Shown here: piece by piece, positions 1-8,021 of the stretch
Layout of the letters: each line of letters starts with the position of its first letter
Position numbering within the stretch: position 1 is the stretch's first letter
From: Acidobacteriota bacterium
GTDB taxonomy: Bacteria; Acidobacteriota; Terriglobia; Terriglobales; Acidobacteriaceae
Direction of reading: 5' to 3'
Length of the DNA stretch: 56,996 bases
Assembly: GCA_021800255.1 (NCBI GenBank)
Contig: JAJYZC010000013.1
Location: forward strand, 1 to 56,996
Position numbers and translations under genes: made by a program
Notes under the pieces: generated by a model
Databases searched by the model: none
What the model saw: the letters and a program-made list of their open reading frames with translations, nothing else
What the model was told of the DNA's origin: nothing

Positions 1-394
1 TGTCAGCTTCCATCCGGCGCTTCACATAGTCAGCATGGCGCGGGCTTTTGCCATCCTGCCAGTGCTCCCACCAGACGCGGGCCACGCTTTGAAAGGAATC
101 CTGTGCCGCCGCTTTCTCGGCCTTCCGTTCGGCCATAGGGTCTGTGCCGGTTGCCAGCAGCTTGCGCGCCGCCGCGTGGCGCTCACGGGCCAAAGACAGC
201 GATACATCGGGATAGCTCCCGAAGGTCATCAGTTTTTCGCGCCCTTCAAAGCGGTACTTCCAGCGCCACAGCTTGCTGCCTGGGGGCGTAACCAAGAGGT
301 ACAGCCCTCCACCATCGCTCAAGCGATAGGAATTGCCCTTGGCCTTTGCTTTGCGAATTTCAGTGTCCGTGAGCGCCACTGTAAGCCCTCCCAT
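1..394 (-). CDS. Tyrosine-recombinase integrase, N-terminal part (runs off left edge)
   Basis: The frame is open from an ATG at 394 down to base 1, giving the first 131 residues of a longer protein. Residues 6-90 look like the DUF4102 arm-type DNA-binding domain of P4-like and genomic-island integrases: LTDTEIRKAKAK near the start, then LSDGGGLYLLVTPPGSKLW, WRWKYRFEGREKLMTFGSYPDVSL and ARERHAAARKLLATGTDP. The next residues (SFQSVARVWWEHW) begin the SAM-like core-binding domain. The catalytic domain with the R-H-R-Y residues would lie outside the window. The gene reads away from the tRNA-Ser at 567-658 and has repeated GATACCCCCA boxes just upstream, as expected of an integrase at the end of an element inserted in a tRNA gene. 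The family assignment is firm; whether the full gene is intact cannot be seen. Confidence 0.88.
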   Translation of the reverse strand, partial: MGGLTVALTDTEIRKAKAKGNSYRLSDGGGLYLLVTPPGSKLWRWKYRFEGREKLMTFGSYPDVSLSLARERHAAARKLLATGTDPMAERKAEKAAAQDSFQSVARVWWEHWQDGKSPRHADYVKRRMEAD

Positions 395-405
395 TACCCG
401 CCGGG

Positions 406-453
406 GAAGATACCCCCAGGTGAAGAGTGAAGATACCCCCAAAGATACCCCCA
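406..453. repeat. Three direct repeats (A)AGATACCCCCA upstream of the integrase
   Basis: The box AAGATACCCCCA occurs three times, at about 407-418, 430-441 and 442-453. The last two are immediately adjacent. On the integrase strand the unit reads TGGGGGTATCTT. Short direct repeats between an integrase gene and the tRNA end are the usual form of arm-type integrase binding sites and can also regulate the integrase promoter. The repeats are seen directly; the binding role is inferred. Confidence 0.7.
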
Positions 454-566
454 CTGGAATTCGGCTTTCATGGTAGCGCGATGGACGGAGAAAGACAAGA
501 AGTTTATTGTTTTCAGTTTATTGTATTTCGTTTTAGGATTGAATGGGACACTCTAGGAAGGCTTAG

Positions 567-658
567 TGGCGGAGAGGGAGGGATTCGAACCCCCGATACC
601 CTTGCGAGTATGCCTGATTTCGAGTCAGGTGCATTCAACCGGGCTCTGCCACCTCTCC
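567..658 (-). tRNA. tRNA-Ser (anticodon CGA)
   Basis: On the minus strand the acceptor 5' arm GGAGAGG (658-652) pairs with CCTCTCC (571-577), followed by discriminator G and an encoded CCA at 569-567. The anticodon stem-loop CCTGA-CTCGAAA-TCAGG gives anticodon CGA (622-620), reading UCG serine codons. A long variable arm (around 596-612) is typical of type II serine tRNAs, and the T-arm contains GGTTCGAATCC. Length is 92 nt with CCA. The 3' end points toward the integrase at 1-394, so this gene is the probable attachment site of the adjoining element, and the 3' half (about 567-600) would be the duplicated att core. Confidence 0.95.
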
Positions 659-667
659 GTAGAAGAC

Positions 668-697
668 AGTTTAGCGGCAAGCAGACAATGGCTGCAA
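668..697 (-). promoter_or_regulatory. Possible promoter of tRNA-Ser
   Basis: On the minus strand a TTGCAG box (697-692) and a TAAACT box (673-668) are separated by 18 bases. They would place transcription start a few bases before the mature tRNA 5' end at 658. The match to the sigma70 consensus is moderate and no experiment supports it. Confidence 0.35.
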
Positions 698-757
698 TAC
701 GGACTGGACCGAACGACGGAATACATGCGATGCCGGCAGGCGGACGCAAGCGGGGGA

Positions 758-2038
758 TTAACCTGCGATCCGCCGAGAGAAGATCGCGGCGAGAGATTCC
801 ACGTTCTGCCGCAGGCCGTATTTTTCCAGAACGCGACCACGGGCGCTTTTGCCGAGCCGCTCGCGGAGCGCAACGTTGTCCATCAATTTGGCGAGAGCGA
901 CGGCCAGCGCGTCCACGTCGGAAGGCGCGACCAGCAAACCGTCTATGCCGTCACGAATGAGTTCGGGAGTTCCGGCGATGCGCGTGGCGATGCAAGGAAT
1001 CTCCATGGCCATGGCTTCCATGAGCACGACGGGAAGGCCTTCAGCAAAACTGGGCAAACAAAAGATGTCAGCGGCGCCGTAAAAATTGCGAATGCGATCC
1101 TGGTTGACGGCGCCCTCGAAGACGATGCAATCGGGATGGCCGATGCGGGCGGCGTGTGCGCGCAGGGAAGGTTCATCGGGGCCGTTGCCTACCAGGCGCA
1201 GGCGCACGCGGCGGCCCTGAAGAGCGAGCTGCTCGACGGCATCGATCAAGATGTGTTGACCCTTTGCTGGAGTGAGGCGGCCAACGCAGAGTATCTCCAA
1301 GGGATCGGCCGCGGCGCGGGCGGGACGGGGCGCGAAGATCTCTGGATCGACGCCCAGCGGCGCGAGTACCAGCTTACGCCAGTCGCTATAAGGAGAGAAC
1401 TTCATCATCTGGCTGCGCGCAAACGAGCTGATACAGCAGACAAAATCGGCGGCGGCGATTTTTTGCGCAAGGTAGTGACGTGGCGCGTCGTAGAACTCGT
1501 CGGGACCGTGGACGGTGAGCGAATAACCGAAACCGAAGATGTGACGAACGAAGAGGCCCACGCTGGCGGCCTGCGAGGCCAGGTGAACGTGGAGGTGACG
1601 CAAGCGGTTGCGGCGCATCCATTGGCCGACCATCAGGGCCTCGGTAAAGTACATGAGGTTGAAAAAGAGGCGGTGGAGATCGAGGCCGGCCAGGCGAATG
1701 GCCAAGGCGAGGCCACGGCAATAGCCAGTGGCGTTACCGAAGAAAGTTCGCAGGTGAGCGGCTGCTGCGCCGGCCAGGCCGTGATGCTTGACGCAGTAGG
1801 TGCGGCGGGCTTCGGCGGCTTCGGCGGCGGTTAGGCGGTCCGGGGGACGATCGGGAGGGTTGATGGAGGCGGTTTCAATGCGCAAGCCGAGTTTGCGGAG
1901 CTCAAGAACTTCGCGCAGAACGAAGATCATGGAGAGCGTAGGATAGGTGCTGATCAGATAGGCGAGCGAGCGCACGGGCTGTGCAGCAGGCGGGGCGGGA
2001 TGGCCGGAACCGGACGTCATGTGATCTTCGCGCTTCAT
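758..2038 (-). CDS. Family 4 glycosyltransferase (GT-B fold)
   Basis: This 426-residue protein transfers a sugar from a nucleotide-sugar donor to a glycan acceptor, probably during exopolysaccharide or cell-surface glycan synthesis at the cytoplasmic face. The N-terminal half carries the acceptor-side Rossmann domain (SLAYLISTYPTLSMIFVLRE near residues 24-43, then a VHGPDEFYDAP stretch). The C-terminal half has the donor-site signature of GT4 enzymes: ILCVGRLTPAKGQHILIDA followed by the E-x7-E motif in SFAEGLPVVLMEAMAMEIPC. The length is normal for the family. The start is an ATG at 2038; an ATG at residue 7 is also possible. No neighbouring polysaccharide genes reveal the product, so donor and acceptor are unknown. 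The gene is divergent from the GH13 gene at 2270, with about 230 bases between them. Confidence 0.88.
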   Translation of the reverse strand: MKREDHMTSGSGHPAPPAAQPVRSLAYLISTYPTLSMIFVLREVLELRKLGLRIETASINPPDRPPDRLTAAEAAEARRTYCVKHHGLAGAAAAHLRTFFGNATGYCRGLALAIRLAGLDLHRLFFNLMYFTEALMVGQWMRRNRLRHLHVHLASQAASVGLFVRHIFGFGYSLTVHGPDEFYDAPRHYLAQKIAAADFVCCISSFARSQMMKFSPYSDWRKLVLAPLGVDPEIFAPRPARAAADPLEILCVGRLTPAKGQHILIDAVEQLALQGRRVRLRLVGNGPDEPSLRAHAARIGHPDCIVFEGAVNQDRIRNFYGAADIFCLPSFAEGLPVVLMEAMAMEIPCIATRIAGTPELIRDGIDGLLVAPSDVDALAVALAKLMDNVALRERLGKSARGRVLEKYGLRQNVESLAAIFSRRIAG

Positions 2039-2269
2039 TTTACGATGCTTAACGGACTAGGCCCGGAAATTTTGCAACACAATTATTCTTTGGGCGCGGG
2101 ACGAGGGGCCTCGGACAGATGGGGTTGTATCGTTGTTTCCGATGCGCGCCTCTTTTTTGCGGCGCCTCCGCCCTCCTGATTTACCTTTAATCTTTGCCCC
2201 TGCGCGCGCCGGGAATGATTGAGCCGGCGAGCGAATCGGGCGCATGCCGTGGGAGTTTTGTTCTTGAAG

Positions 2270-5200
2270 ATGGAATTCCATATTGCTCGTAGGGCGCGGG
2301 AGCGTTATCAGTTTGCGGAGACGCTCTTTTCGTTTACGGGAAACGTCGTGCTGGCGAACCCGGCAGCGTGCCGCGAGCTTGCACACCGCATCAACGTGGT
2401 GCGTGAGGTAGAGAAACATCCTGAGCAGGCGGTCCATGCCGGCCAGCTTTACGCCATGGGCCTGATCGACGAGGCCAGCCATATGCTGATGGCGCGCTAT
2501 CGCCAGCAGTTCGACCCGCAAGTAATGACCGCTGCCCTGGGCTGGTTCGCGGAACGGGTGGGCGCGGAAAAGCTGGACGCTATGTTGCTCGCGTTTGTGG
2601 AGCAGTTTCCGGGCGCGAGCATCATGCGCGGAGAACAGACGCCGGCGCAATGGCTGGCTGGAACCACGCAAGCCACGCCACACCGGGAGGCGGCGCTCGA
2701 AGAACTGCTGCTGCTGTGGACGGCCAACCGCAATCAAGCATTCAAACCGTTTGTGGAATTGTTTGATGATTCGTCGCTGGCTAACCAAACCGTGTACCGC
2801 CAGGTGACGGCGGGGTTTCCGGAATACTTTGCCACGCGGCCGCTGATTCCGCTCCCGGGCGCTCAACCGATGAACCTGTTCGACCTGCTGCGCGCGCCGG
2901 CTCTGCGCGCGCCACATTCCCTCAGGGACCAGCTTGCCCTGATCCGCCGGCTATGGAAGCCGCTGATCGGCGACAGCCTGGAGAGCCTGATCGAGATGGC
3001 TGGCGAGATTCTGCGCGAAGAAGAGCTGGCGCTGTGGATGCGGCACCACCCGCACCGCGAGCCGCACCAGGCGCAAGGGGGCATTACCAGCGAATCGCAG
3101 GTGCCGGAGTTCGGCAGCCTGGCCTACGAGTACGAGCGGTTTTCGCAGGACACCGCGTGGATGCCCACGGCTGTGCTCATCGCCAAGAGCACCTATGTGT
3201 GGCTGGCGCAGTTGAGCAAGCGATATGGAAGGCACATCGGGCGGCTGGACGAGATTCCAGACGAGGAGCTGGCGACGCTGGCGCGGCGCGGGATCAATTC
3301 TCTGTGGCTGATTGGAGTCTGGGAGCGCAGCCGGGCCTCGAAGACCATCAAGCAACTCTGCGGCAACCGCGATGCCGTGGCCTCGGCCTACTCGCTCTAC
3401 GATTACGCAATTGCCGAAGATTTGGGCGGCGAGCCGGCCTACATCCACCTGCGCGACCGCGCGTTTCATCATGGCATCCGGCTGGCCAGCGACATGGTGC
3501 CCAACCACATGGGAATCGACTCGCCGTGGGTGGTCGAGCACCCGGAATGGTTTATCGCGCGCCCCGATGCGCCCTACCCGGCCTACAGCTTCAACGGGCC
3601 GGATCTATCTAGCGACAACCGCGTGGAGATCAAGATCGAGGACCACTATTACGAGCAGTCAGACGCCGCGGTAGTCTTCCAGCGGCGCGACCGGGCCAGC
3701 GGCGAAACCCGCTACATCTATCACGGCAACGACGGCACCAGCTTTCCCTGGAACGATACCGCGCAACTCGATTATTTGAATCCGGCGGCGAGGGAGCAGG
3801 TGATCCAGACCATCCTGCACGTCGCGCGCCTGTTTCCCGTGATCCGCTTTGACGCGGCCATGACCCTGGCCAAGCGCCACTTTCACCGGCTGTGGTTCCC
3901 AGGGCCGGGATCGAGCGGGGCCATTCCTTCGCGCGCAGAGTTCGGAATGAATCGAACTGAATTCGACCGGCACATGCCGCACGAGTTCTGGCGGGAGGTG
4001 GTTGACCGCGTCGCCGCCGAGGTTCCCGGTACGCTTTTGCTGGCGGAGGCCTTCTGGCTGATGGAGGGTTACTTCGTGCGCACGCTGGGGATGCACCGCG
4101 TGTACAACTCAGCCTTCATGAACATGCTGCGCGACGAAGAGAACGCCAAGTATCGCGCGGTGATCAAGAATACGCTGGAGTTCGACCCCGACGTATTGAA
4201 GCGTTATGTGAACTTCATGAGTAATCCCGATGAAAGGACGGCAATCGATCAGTTTGGCACGGGAGACAAGTGCTTCGGGGTTACAGTGCTGATGGCCACG
4301 CTGCCGGGCCTGCCCATGTTCGGCCATGGACAGATCGAAGGATTTACCGAAAAGTACGGGATGGAATACCGCTGGCCGCGCTATGACGAGCAGCCGGACC
4401 CCTGGCTGGTGGAGCGTCACGAGCGTGAGATTGCGCCGCTCTTAAAGCGCCGTTGGCTGTTTGCCGAAAGCCACCACTTCCTGCTCTTCGACTGCTACAG
4501 CGACAACGGTTCGGTGAACGAAAACGTCTTTGCCTACTCGAACCGGAGCGGTGATGAACGGGCTCTGGTGATTTACAACAATCGCTACGCCGAGGCGCAC
4601 GGGACGATCGACCTCTCGGCGGCCTATGCGGATAAGGGCGCCGGGCAGCTCCGGCAGCGGCGGCTGAAGGATGGCCTGGGATTGAGCGGCGACTCCGGCG
4701 TTGTGCTGGCCTGGCGCGACTCGCTCACCAGCCTCAATTACCTGCGCCGCGCCGGCGATCTGCTGGAGCGCGGACTCAGGCTCGATCTGCGCGCCTACGA
4801 GTGCCACGTTTTCTTGGATTGGCGCGAGCTGCGGCCCACCGCGCAACAGCCCTGGGACCGGCTGTGCGATTGGCTCAACGGGCGTGGTGTCGCCAACCTG
4901 GACGATGAACTGGTGAATCTGGAGTTGCGCCCCGTGCATGAGGCGCTGCGCCGTCTTCTTGCTCCAGAAATCGTTCAACGTTTTGCCGATCTGGCTGAGG
5001 ATTCCTGCGCGGCGGGCGCGGAACGGCGGAAGTTCGAGCGGGAGCGCAGCAGGTTTTTGGACCATGTGTGTATCCAAGGCGAGAGCTTCCTGCACGAGGC
5101 GCAGCGGGCCTATGCATGGCGGCTTGCGCGGGAGGGTCAATCGGCGCACGCGGGGTTGGCGGCAGAGGCTGGATCGCTGGCGGTAACCTTCCGCAAACGG

Positions 5201-5974
5201 TTGCGCGCAGCCATGCGCATACCCGCCTTGGAGGCGCTTTTTCCCGAGCCGTGGACCATCGCCGGCCGGCGGGCGCTGCCTAGCTCCAACCCGCCGTTGG
5301 CGGCCACGAGCTTGTGGGGCCCGGTGCTGGGCTGGTGCGCTTTGCAGTTGTTGGCGGAGTCGATGGGCGCGGAAGAACCCCAGCGTGCGGCCCTTGACCT
5401 ATTCGACCGGCTGCGGCTGCGGACGCCGTTTGCCGAGGCCTTCGCCGCGCTCGGTTGCGACGGCGAGGAAGCCTGGAGGGCGGCGGCCCGGATAAAGGTT
5501 GCGCTGCTGGCCGAGGCTGGCGTAAGCCGGCCCGAACTGGAGGCGGCTGAACCCGAGTCAGCAGCCGAGCCAGCGGCAACGGCGCCGGGCACAGCCGGGA
5601 CGGGCGAGGTTGAAGGCGAAAGGGTTGCGCTTGCGCCCGGCCTGTGGCGCGACCCGGACGTGCGCTGGCTGACTGACGCCCACGAAGCGGAGGGTCACAC
5701 GTACCTGGTTCGGGAGCCATACGAAGAGTTGGTGTGGTGGCTGCTCATGCCCTCGCTGCTGCGCCTGGCGGAAGAAGCGAGGCCCAGCCGCACTGAGGCA
5801 AAAAGGATGAGCAGAACCGTGGAAGAAGCTCTGGCGACCGCCGACGCCGCCCATTACTGTGTCGAGGAGCTGCTCGATACCGATCCCGGCAGCCCGCCGT
5901 CTAACGAAACAGTGCCCGATACGGGCGTAGAGGAGACGAGTGTGCAAGGGCAGAATCCAGGCGCACGAGCTTAA
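2270..5974 (+). CDS. Very large GH13 (alpha-amylase) family protein
   Basis: About 1234 residues from the ATG at 2270; a TTG at 2219 extends the same frame by 17 residues but looks less likely. The central region is a GH13 (beta/alpha)8 barrel with the four conserved regions in order: DMVPNH at about 408-413, IRFDAAMTL with the nucleophile Asp near 528, LLAEAF with the acid/base Glu near 593, and FMSNPDE with the transition-state Asp near 654. Region IV reads N-P-D instead of the usual N-H-D. The first 300 residues and the last 450 match no domain I recognise; the C-terminus is mostly helical and Ala/Glu-rich. There is no signal peptide, so a cytoplasmic role on alpha-glucans (glycogen, trehalose or maltosyl-phosphate type reactions) is most likely. 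The substrate cannot be named. It stands alone between a glycosyltransferase and a flavoprotein gene. Confidence 0.82.
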   Translation: MEFHIARRARERYQFAETLFSFTGNVVLANPAACRELAHRINVVREVEKHPEQAVHAGQLYAMGLIDEASHMLMARYRQQFDPQVMTAALGWFAERVGAEKLDAMLLAFVEQFPGASIMRGEQTPAQWLAGTTQATPHREAALEELLLLWTANRNQAFKPFVELFDDSSLANQTVYRQVTAGFPEYFATRPLIPLPGAQPMNLFDLLRAPALRAPHSLRDQLALIRRLWKPLIGDSLESLIEMAGEILREEELALWMRHHPHREPHQAQGGITSESQVPEFGSLAYEYERFSQDTAWMPTAVLIAKSTYVWLAQLSKRYGRHIGRLDEIPDEELATLARRGINSLWLIGVWERSRASKTIKQLCGNRDAVASAYSLYDYAIAEDLGGEPAYIHLRDRAFHHGIRLASDMVPNHMGIDSPWVVEHPEWFIARPDAPYPAYSFNGPDLSSDNRVEIKIEDHYYEQSDAAVVFQRRDRASGETRYIYHGNDGTSFPWNDTAQLDYLNPAAREQVIQTILHVARLFPVIRFDAAMTLAKRHFHRLWFPGPGSSGAIPSRAEFGMNRTEFDRHMPHEFWREVVDRVAAEVPGTLLLAEAFWLMEGYFVRTLGMHRVYNSAFMNMLRDEENAKYRAVIKNTLEFDPDVLKRYVNFMSNPDERTAIDQFGTGDKCFGVTVLMATLPGLPMFGHGQIEGFTEKYGMEYRWPRYDEQPDPWLVERHEREIAPLLKRRWLFAESHHFLLFDCYSDNGSVNENVFAYSNRSGDERALVIYNNRYAEAHGTIDLSAAYADKGAGQLRQRRLKDGLGLSGDSGVVLAWRDSLTSLNYLRRAGDLLERGLRLDLRAYECHVFLDWRELRPTAQQPWDRLCDWLNGRGVANLDDELVNLELRPVHEALRRLLAPEIVQRFADLAEDSCAAGAERRKFERERSRFLDHVCIQGESFLHEAQRAYAWRLAREGQSAHAGLAAEAGSLAVTFRKRLRAAMRIPALEALFPEPWTIAGRRALPSSNPPLAATSLWGPVLGWCALQLLAESMGAEEPQRAALDLFDRLRLRTPFAEAFAALGCDGEEAWRAAARIKVALLAEAGVSRPELEAAEPESAAEPAATAPGTAGTGEVEGERVALAPGLWRDPDVRWLTDAHEAEGHTYLVREPYEELVWWLLMPSLLRLAEEARPSRTEAKRMSRTVEEALATADAAHYCVEELLDTDPGSPPSNETVPDTGVEETSVQGQNPGARA

Positions 5975-6046
5975 TGCGCAGGTTCTCAGTGATTTTGCCG
6001 TTTGTAGCTATTTCTAAAGCGTGACAACATATTCATTCCATTCTGA

Positions 6047-6062
6047 TGTGATGTAGCTCACA
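6047..6062. promoter_or_regulatory. CRP/FNR-family operator-like site TGTGA-N6-TCACA
   Basis: The sequence TGTGATGTAGCTCACA has two perfect half-sites (TGTGA and TCACA) separated by six bases, matching the CRP consensus of other bacteria. It lies in the 186-base gap before the flavoprotein gene at 6161, about 100 bases upstream of its start codon. A TAAAAT box at 6119-6124 could be a -10 element, which would put the operator near -77. The match is direct; regulation by a CRP-like protein is inferred. Confidence 0.55.
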
Positions 6063-6160
6063 CATGTTCAGCCGCGAGCCTTGTGTGAGGCTCTTCAACA
6101 TGCAAGCACGAGTAAACTTAAAATAGGGCGCTAAGCCATTGGCGCAACAGGAGACGATGC

Positions 6161-7525
6161 ATGAAGGGTGTTTTTGTGGTGGGAGCTGGCCCCGCAGGCA
6201 TATTTGCCGCCCGGCAGATCGCGCAGGCCGGATATGAAGTCTTTTTATTTAACCGGGACATCAAGCCCGGAGGTTTGGCAGAGTACGGAATTTATCCCAC
6301 GAAAGACAAGATGAAGTTTGGTTTGCGGAAGCAGTTCGCCAACGTGCTGGAGATGCCCAACGTGCATTACTTCGGCCACGTTCAAGTGGGCAAAGCCTAC
6401 AACGTGACCATCGAGGAGCTGGAAGCCATGCGCCCGGCGGCGATGGTCTTTGCCTGCGGCGCGCAAGCCAGCGGAAAGCTGGGGCTGCCCGGCGAGGACG
6501 CCAAGGGCGTCTACGCGGCTAAGGATTTTGTGTACCACTACAACCTGCTGCCGCCCTATGCGGAGATGGATTTTTCGACCGGCAAGCGGGCCGCCATCAT
6601 CGGCATGGGCAACGTAGCCATCGACATCGCCCACTGGCTGCTGGAAGACAGCCCCTACCGGCAGCAGCTTGAAGAAGTGGTTGTGCTGGCCCGCCGCGGC
6701 CCTATGGAGGCCAAGTTCGACGAAAAAGAGATTCAGTACGTCGATGAGCACATCGCGCGCGATGCGCTGACGGCCGAGCTCGAACGAGTGAAGGAGCGGT
6801 GCGCGCGCTGCAACCAAGATGTTTCGCCGGAGAAGCTCTTTGAGGAGCACTTCCGGCGGTTGAAGAATCCGGCCTTCGGCTCCGTTCCGCCGCGGCTCAC
6901 CTTCCGCTTCCTTACCTCGCCCACAGCCATTTTGAAGGATGAGCATGGCCGGATCGCCCGCATTGAAGTGGCCGAGAACGATCTGGTATTGCGTGAGGAC
7001 GGCAGCACAAAAGCTGTGGCAACCAAGGAGCGGGCGATCATTGAGGCGGACACGCTGGTCTTTGCCATCGGCGACAAACAAGATCCCAATATCGGCCTGC
7101 CGATGGGTCCGCACGGGTACGCCGTGGAACCGGGTCCGGAAACGACTGAAAAGCCGCATTTCCAGCTCTGGAATCCGGAGACCGATAAGCCGCTGGCCGG
7201 CCGCTTTGTGGTGGGATGGGCGCGGCGGGCGAGCACGGGCCTGGTGGGAATCGCGCGCCATGATGGCGAGCTGGGCGCGGCCGAGGCGATTGAATTCCTG
7301 AAGAACGCGCCGGAGAGCAACACCCTGAACGAGGCGGAGATTCTGGCGCAACTAGAGAAAAAGGGACTGCGCCCGGTGACTAAGGCCGATCTGGCCCTGC
7401 TCGCACGGGTGGAGCAGCGCGAAGCGGCGACGCGCCACCTGAGCGCCTTCAAATTCGCCGATAACGACGCCATGTTCAAAGCCATTGCCGAAGAACGGGA
7501 ACAGGCCGAGCTTGCCAAGGCCTAG
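6161..7525 (+). CDS. FAD-dependent NAD(P)H oxidoreductase, ferredoxin/adrenodoxin-reductase-like
   Basis: This 454-residue flavoprotein should pass electrons between NADP(H) and a ferredoxin-type partner. The FAD-binding motif VVGAGPAGIFAA lies at residues 6-17, followed by the GGLAEYGIYPTKDK loop typical of FprA/adrenodoxin reductase (usually GGLxRYGxxPDH). The NADP-binding motif IIGMGNVAIDIA lies at 146-157 and a final FAD contact segment is GRFVVGWARRASTGLVGIARHDG. The length is close to FprA (about 450). The start is an ATG with AGGAGA seven bases upstream. The C-terminal 70 residues are helical and resemble no extra domain. It is a single-gene unit with a CRP-like site upstream. The redox partner is not in the window. 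Confidence 0.85.
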   Translation: MKGVFVVGAGPAGIFAARQIAQAGYEVFLFNRDIKPGGLAEYGIYPTKDKMKFGLRKQFANVLEMPNVHYFGHVQVGKAYNVTIEELEAMRPAAMVFACGAQASGKLGLPGEDAKGVYAAKDFVYHYNLLPPYAEMDFSTGKRAAIIGMGNVAIDIAHWLLEDSPYRQQLEEVVVLARRGPMEAKFDEKEIQYVDEHIARDALTAELERVKERCARCNQDVSPEKLFEEHFRRLKNPAFGSVPPRLTFRFLTSPTAILKDEHGRIARIEVAENDLVLREDGSTKAVATKERAIIEADTLVFAIGDKQDPNIGLPMGPHGYAVEPGPETTEKPHFQLWNPETDKPLAGRFVVGWARRASTGLVGIARHDGELGAAEAIEFLKNAPESNTLNEAEILAQLEKKGLRPVTKADLALLARVEQREAATRHLSAFKFADNDAMFKAIAEEREQAELAKA

Positions 7526-7529
7526 GAAA

Positions 7530-7599
7530 ACGCTCCTGTGCCCGATCCGCAGGGCAACGTAGAGGCTCACGGGAGCGTAGTTTGCCGGCCGCGGCCGGC
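7530..7599. repeat. Inverted repeats after the flavoprotein gene
   Basis: ACGCTCC (7530-7536) and GGAGCGT (7572-7578), starting five bases after the stop codon, can form a long-looped hairpin extended by TGTG/CACG pairing. Just beyond it GCCGGCCGCGGCCGGC (7584-7599) is a perfect 16-bp palindrome. There is no T-run, so this is at best a non-canonical terminator. The stretch from here to 7739 shows no gene. Confidence 0.35.
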
Positions 7600-7739
7600 C
7601 CCGGGCTGGCGTCGAGCCATATTGATCCCTGTTTCACCTTCGTGGCCACTGTAGGCGATAGTTCGCAGATCAAGGCAAACTTCTTTGCCCGCTCTGCGCA
7701 GAACCCCGTGCTACGCAGAACGTTGAGGCGGCGCCGGAA

Positions 7740-7769
7740 TTGACAATGGCAGCCGGCTAAAGGTGTAAT
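7740..7769 (+). promoter_or_regulatory. Sigma70-like promoter of the fluoride-resistance transcript
   Basis: A perfect -35 box TTGACA (7740-7745) is followed after 18 bases by TGTAAT (7764-7769). Transcription would begin near 7776, a few bases before the first stem of the fluoride riboswitch at 7782. That agreement supports the call. Confidence 0.65.
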
Positions 7770-7781
7770 TGAACTCAGATA

Positions 7782-7866
7782 GGGTGAAGGAGTTCACCCA
7801 CGGCGCCGCTCGGAAGACGCCGTTTAACCGCTGTCCTCTCGATGTGCCGGACAGATGATGACTCCT
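7782..7866 (+). promoter_or_regulatory. Fluoride riboswitch (crcB motif)
   Basis: The fold can be drawn by eye. A first hairpin GGGTGA/TCACCC (7782-7799) has the loop AGGAGT. A short variable stem GGCG/CGCC follows (7802-7821), then the conserved TTTAACCG linker (7823-7830), then a stem CTGTCC/GGACAG (7831-7836 with 7849-7854), and finally ATGATGACTCC (7855-7865). ACTCC can pair with GGAGT of the first loop to form the pseudoknot known for crcB-motif RNAs. The downstream crcB and DUF190 genes fit the known regulon of this riboswitch. It should sense intracellular fluoride and switch on the exporter. Confidence 0.9.
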
Positions 7867-7890
7867 GACAGGGAATCCTGTCGCGGAGTC
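7860..7890 (+). promoter_or_regulatory. Riboswitch expression-platform hairpin
   Basis: GACTCC (7860-7865) can pair with GGAGTC (7885-7890), with an inner ACAGG/CCTGT stem, forming a strong hairpin. This pairing uses the same ACTCC bases that close the riboswitch pseudoknot, so the two folds exclude each other. No T-run follows, and the start codon is another 130 bases away, so the control mechanism is not obvious. The remaining leader to 8021 shows no gene. Confidence 0.6.
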
Positions 7891-8021
7891 ATGCTCCCGG
7901 CGCGATACCTGGTAACACTGCGTGCAGGACCGGCGCGGCACGCGCTCACGGCTGAAGCGCCCGCGCACGCCAAGAGGCCGGGTATGGCCCGCAGTGCATG
8001 GAATAAGAGAGGAGAACGGAA

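Noticed and set aside
566-1834. Long open frame on the plus strand opposite the glycosyltransferase and tRNA-Ser
   Set aside because: The minus strand encodes a clear GT4 protein and a tRNA; the plus frame has no recognisable motif.
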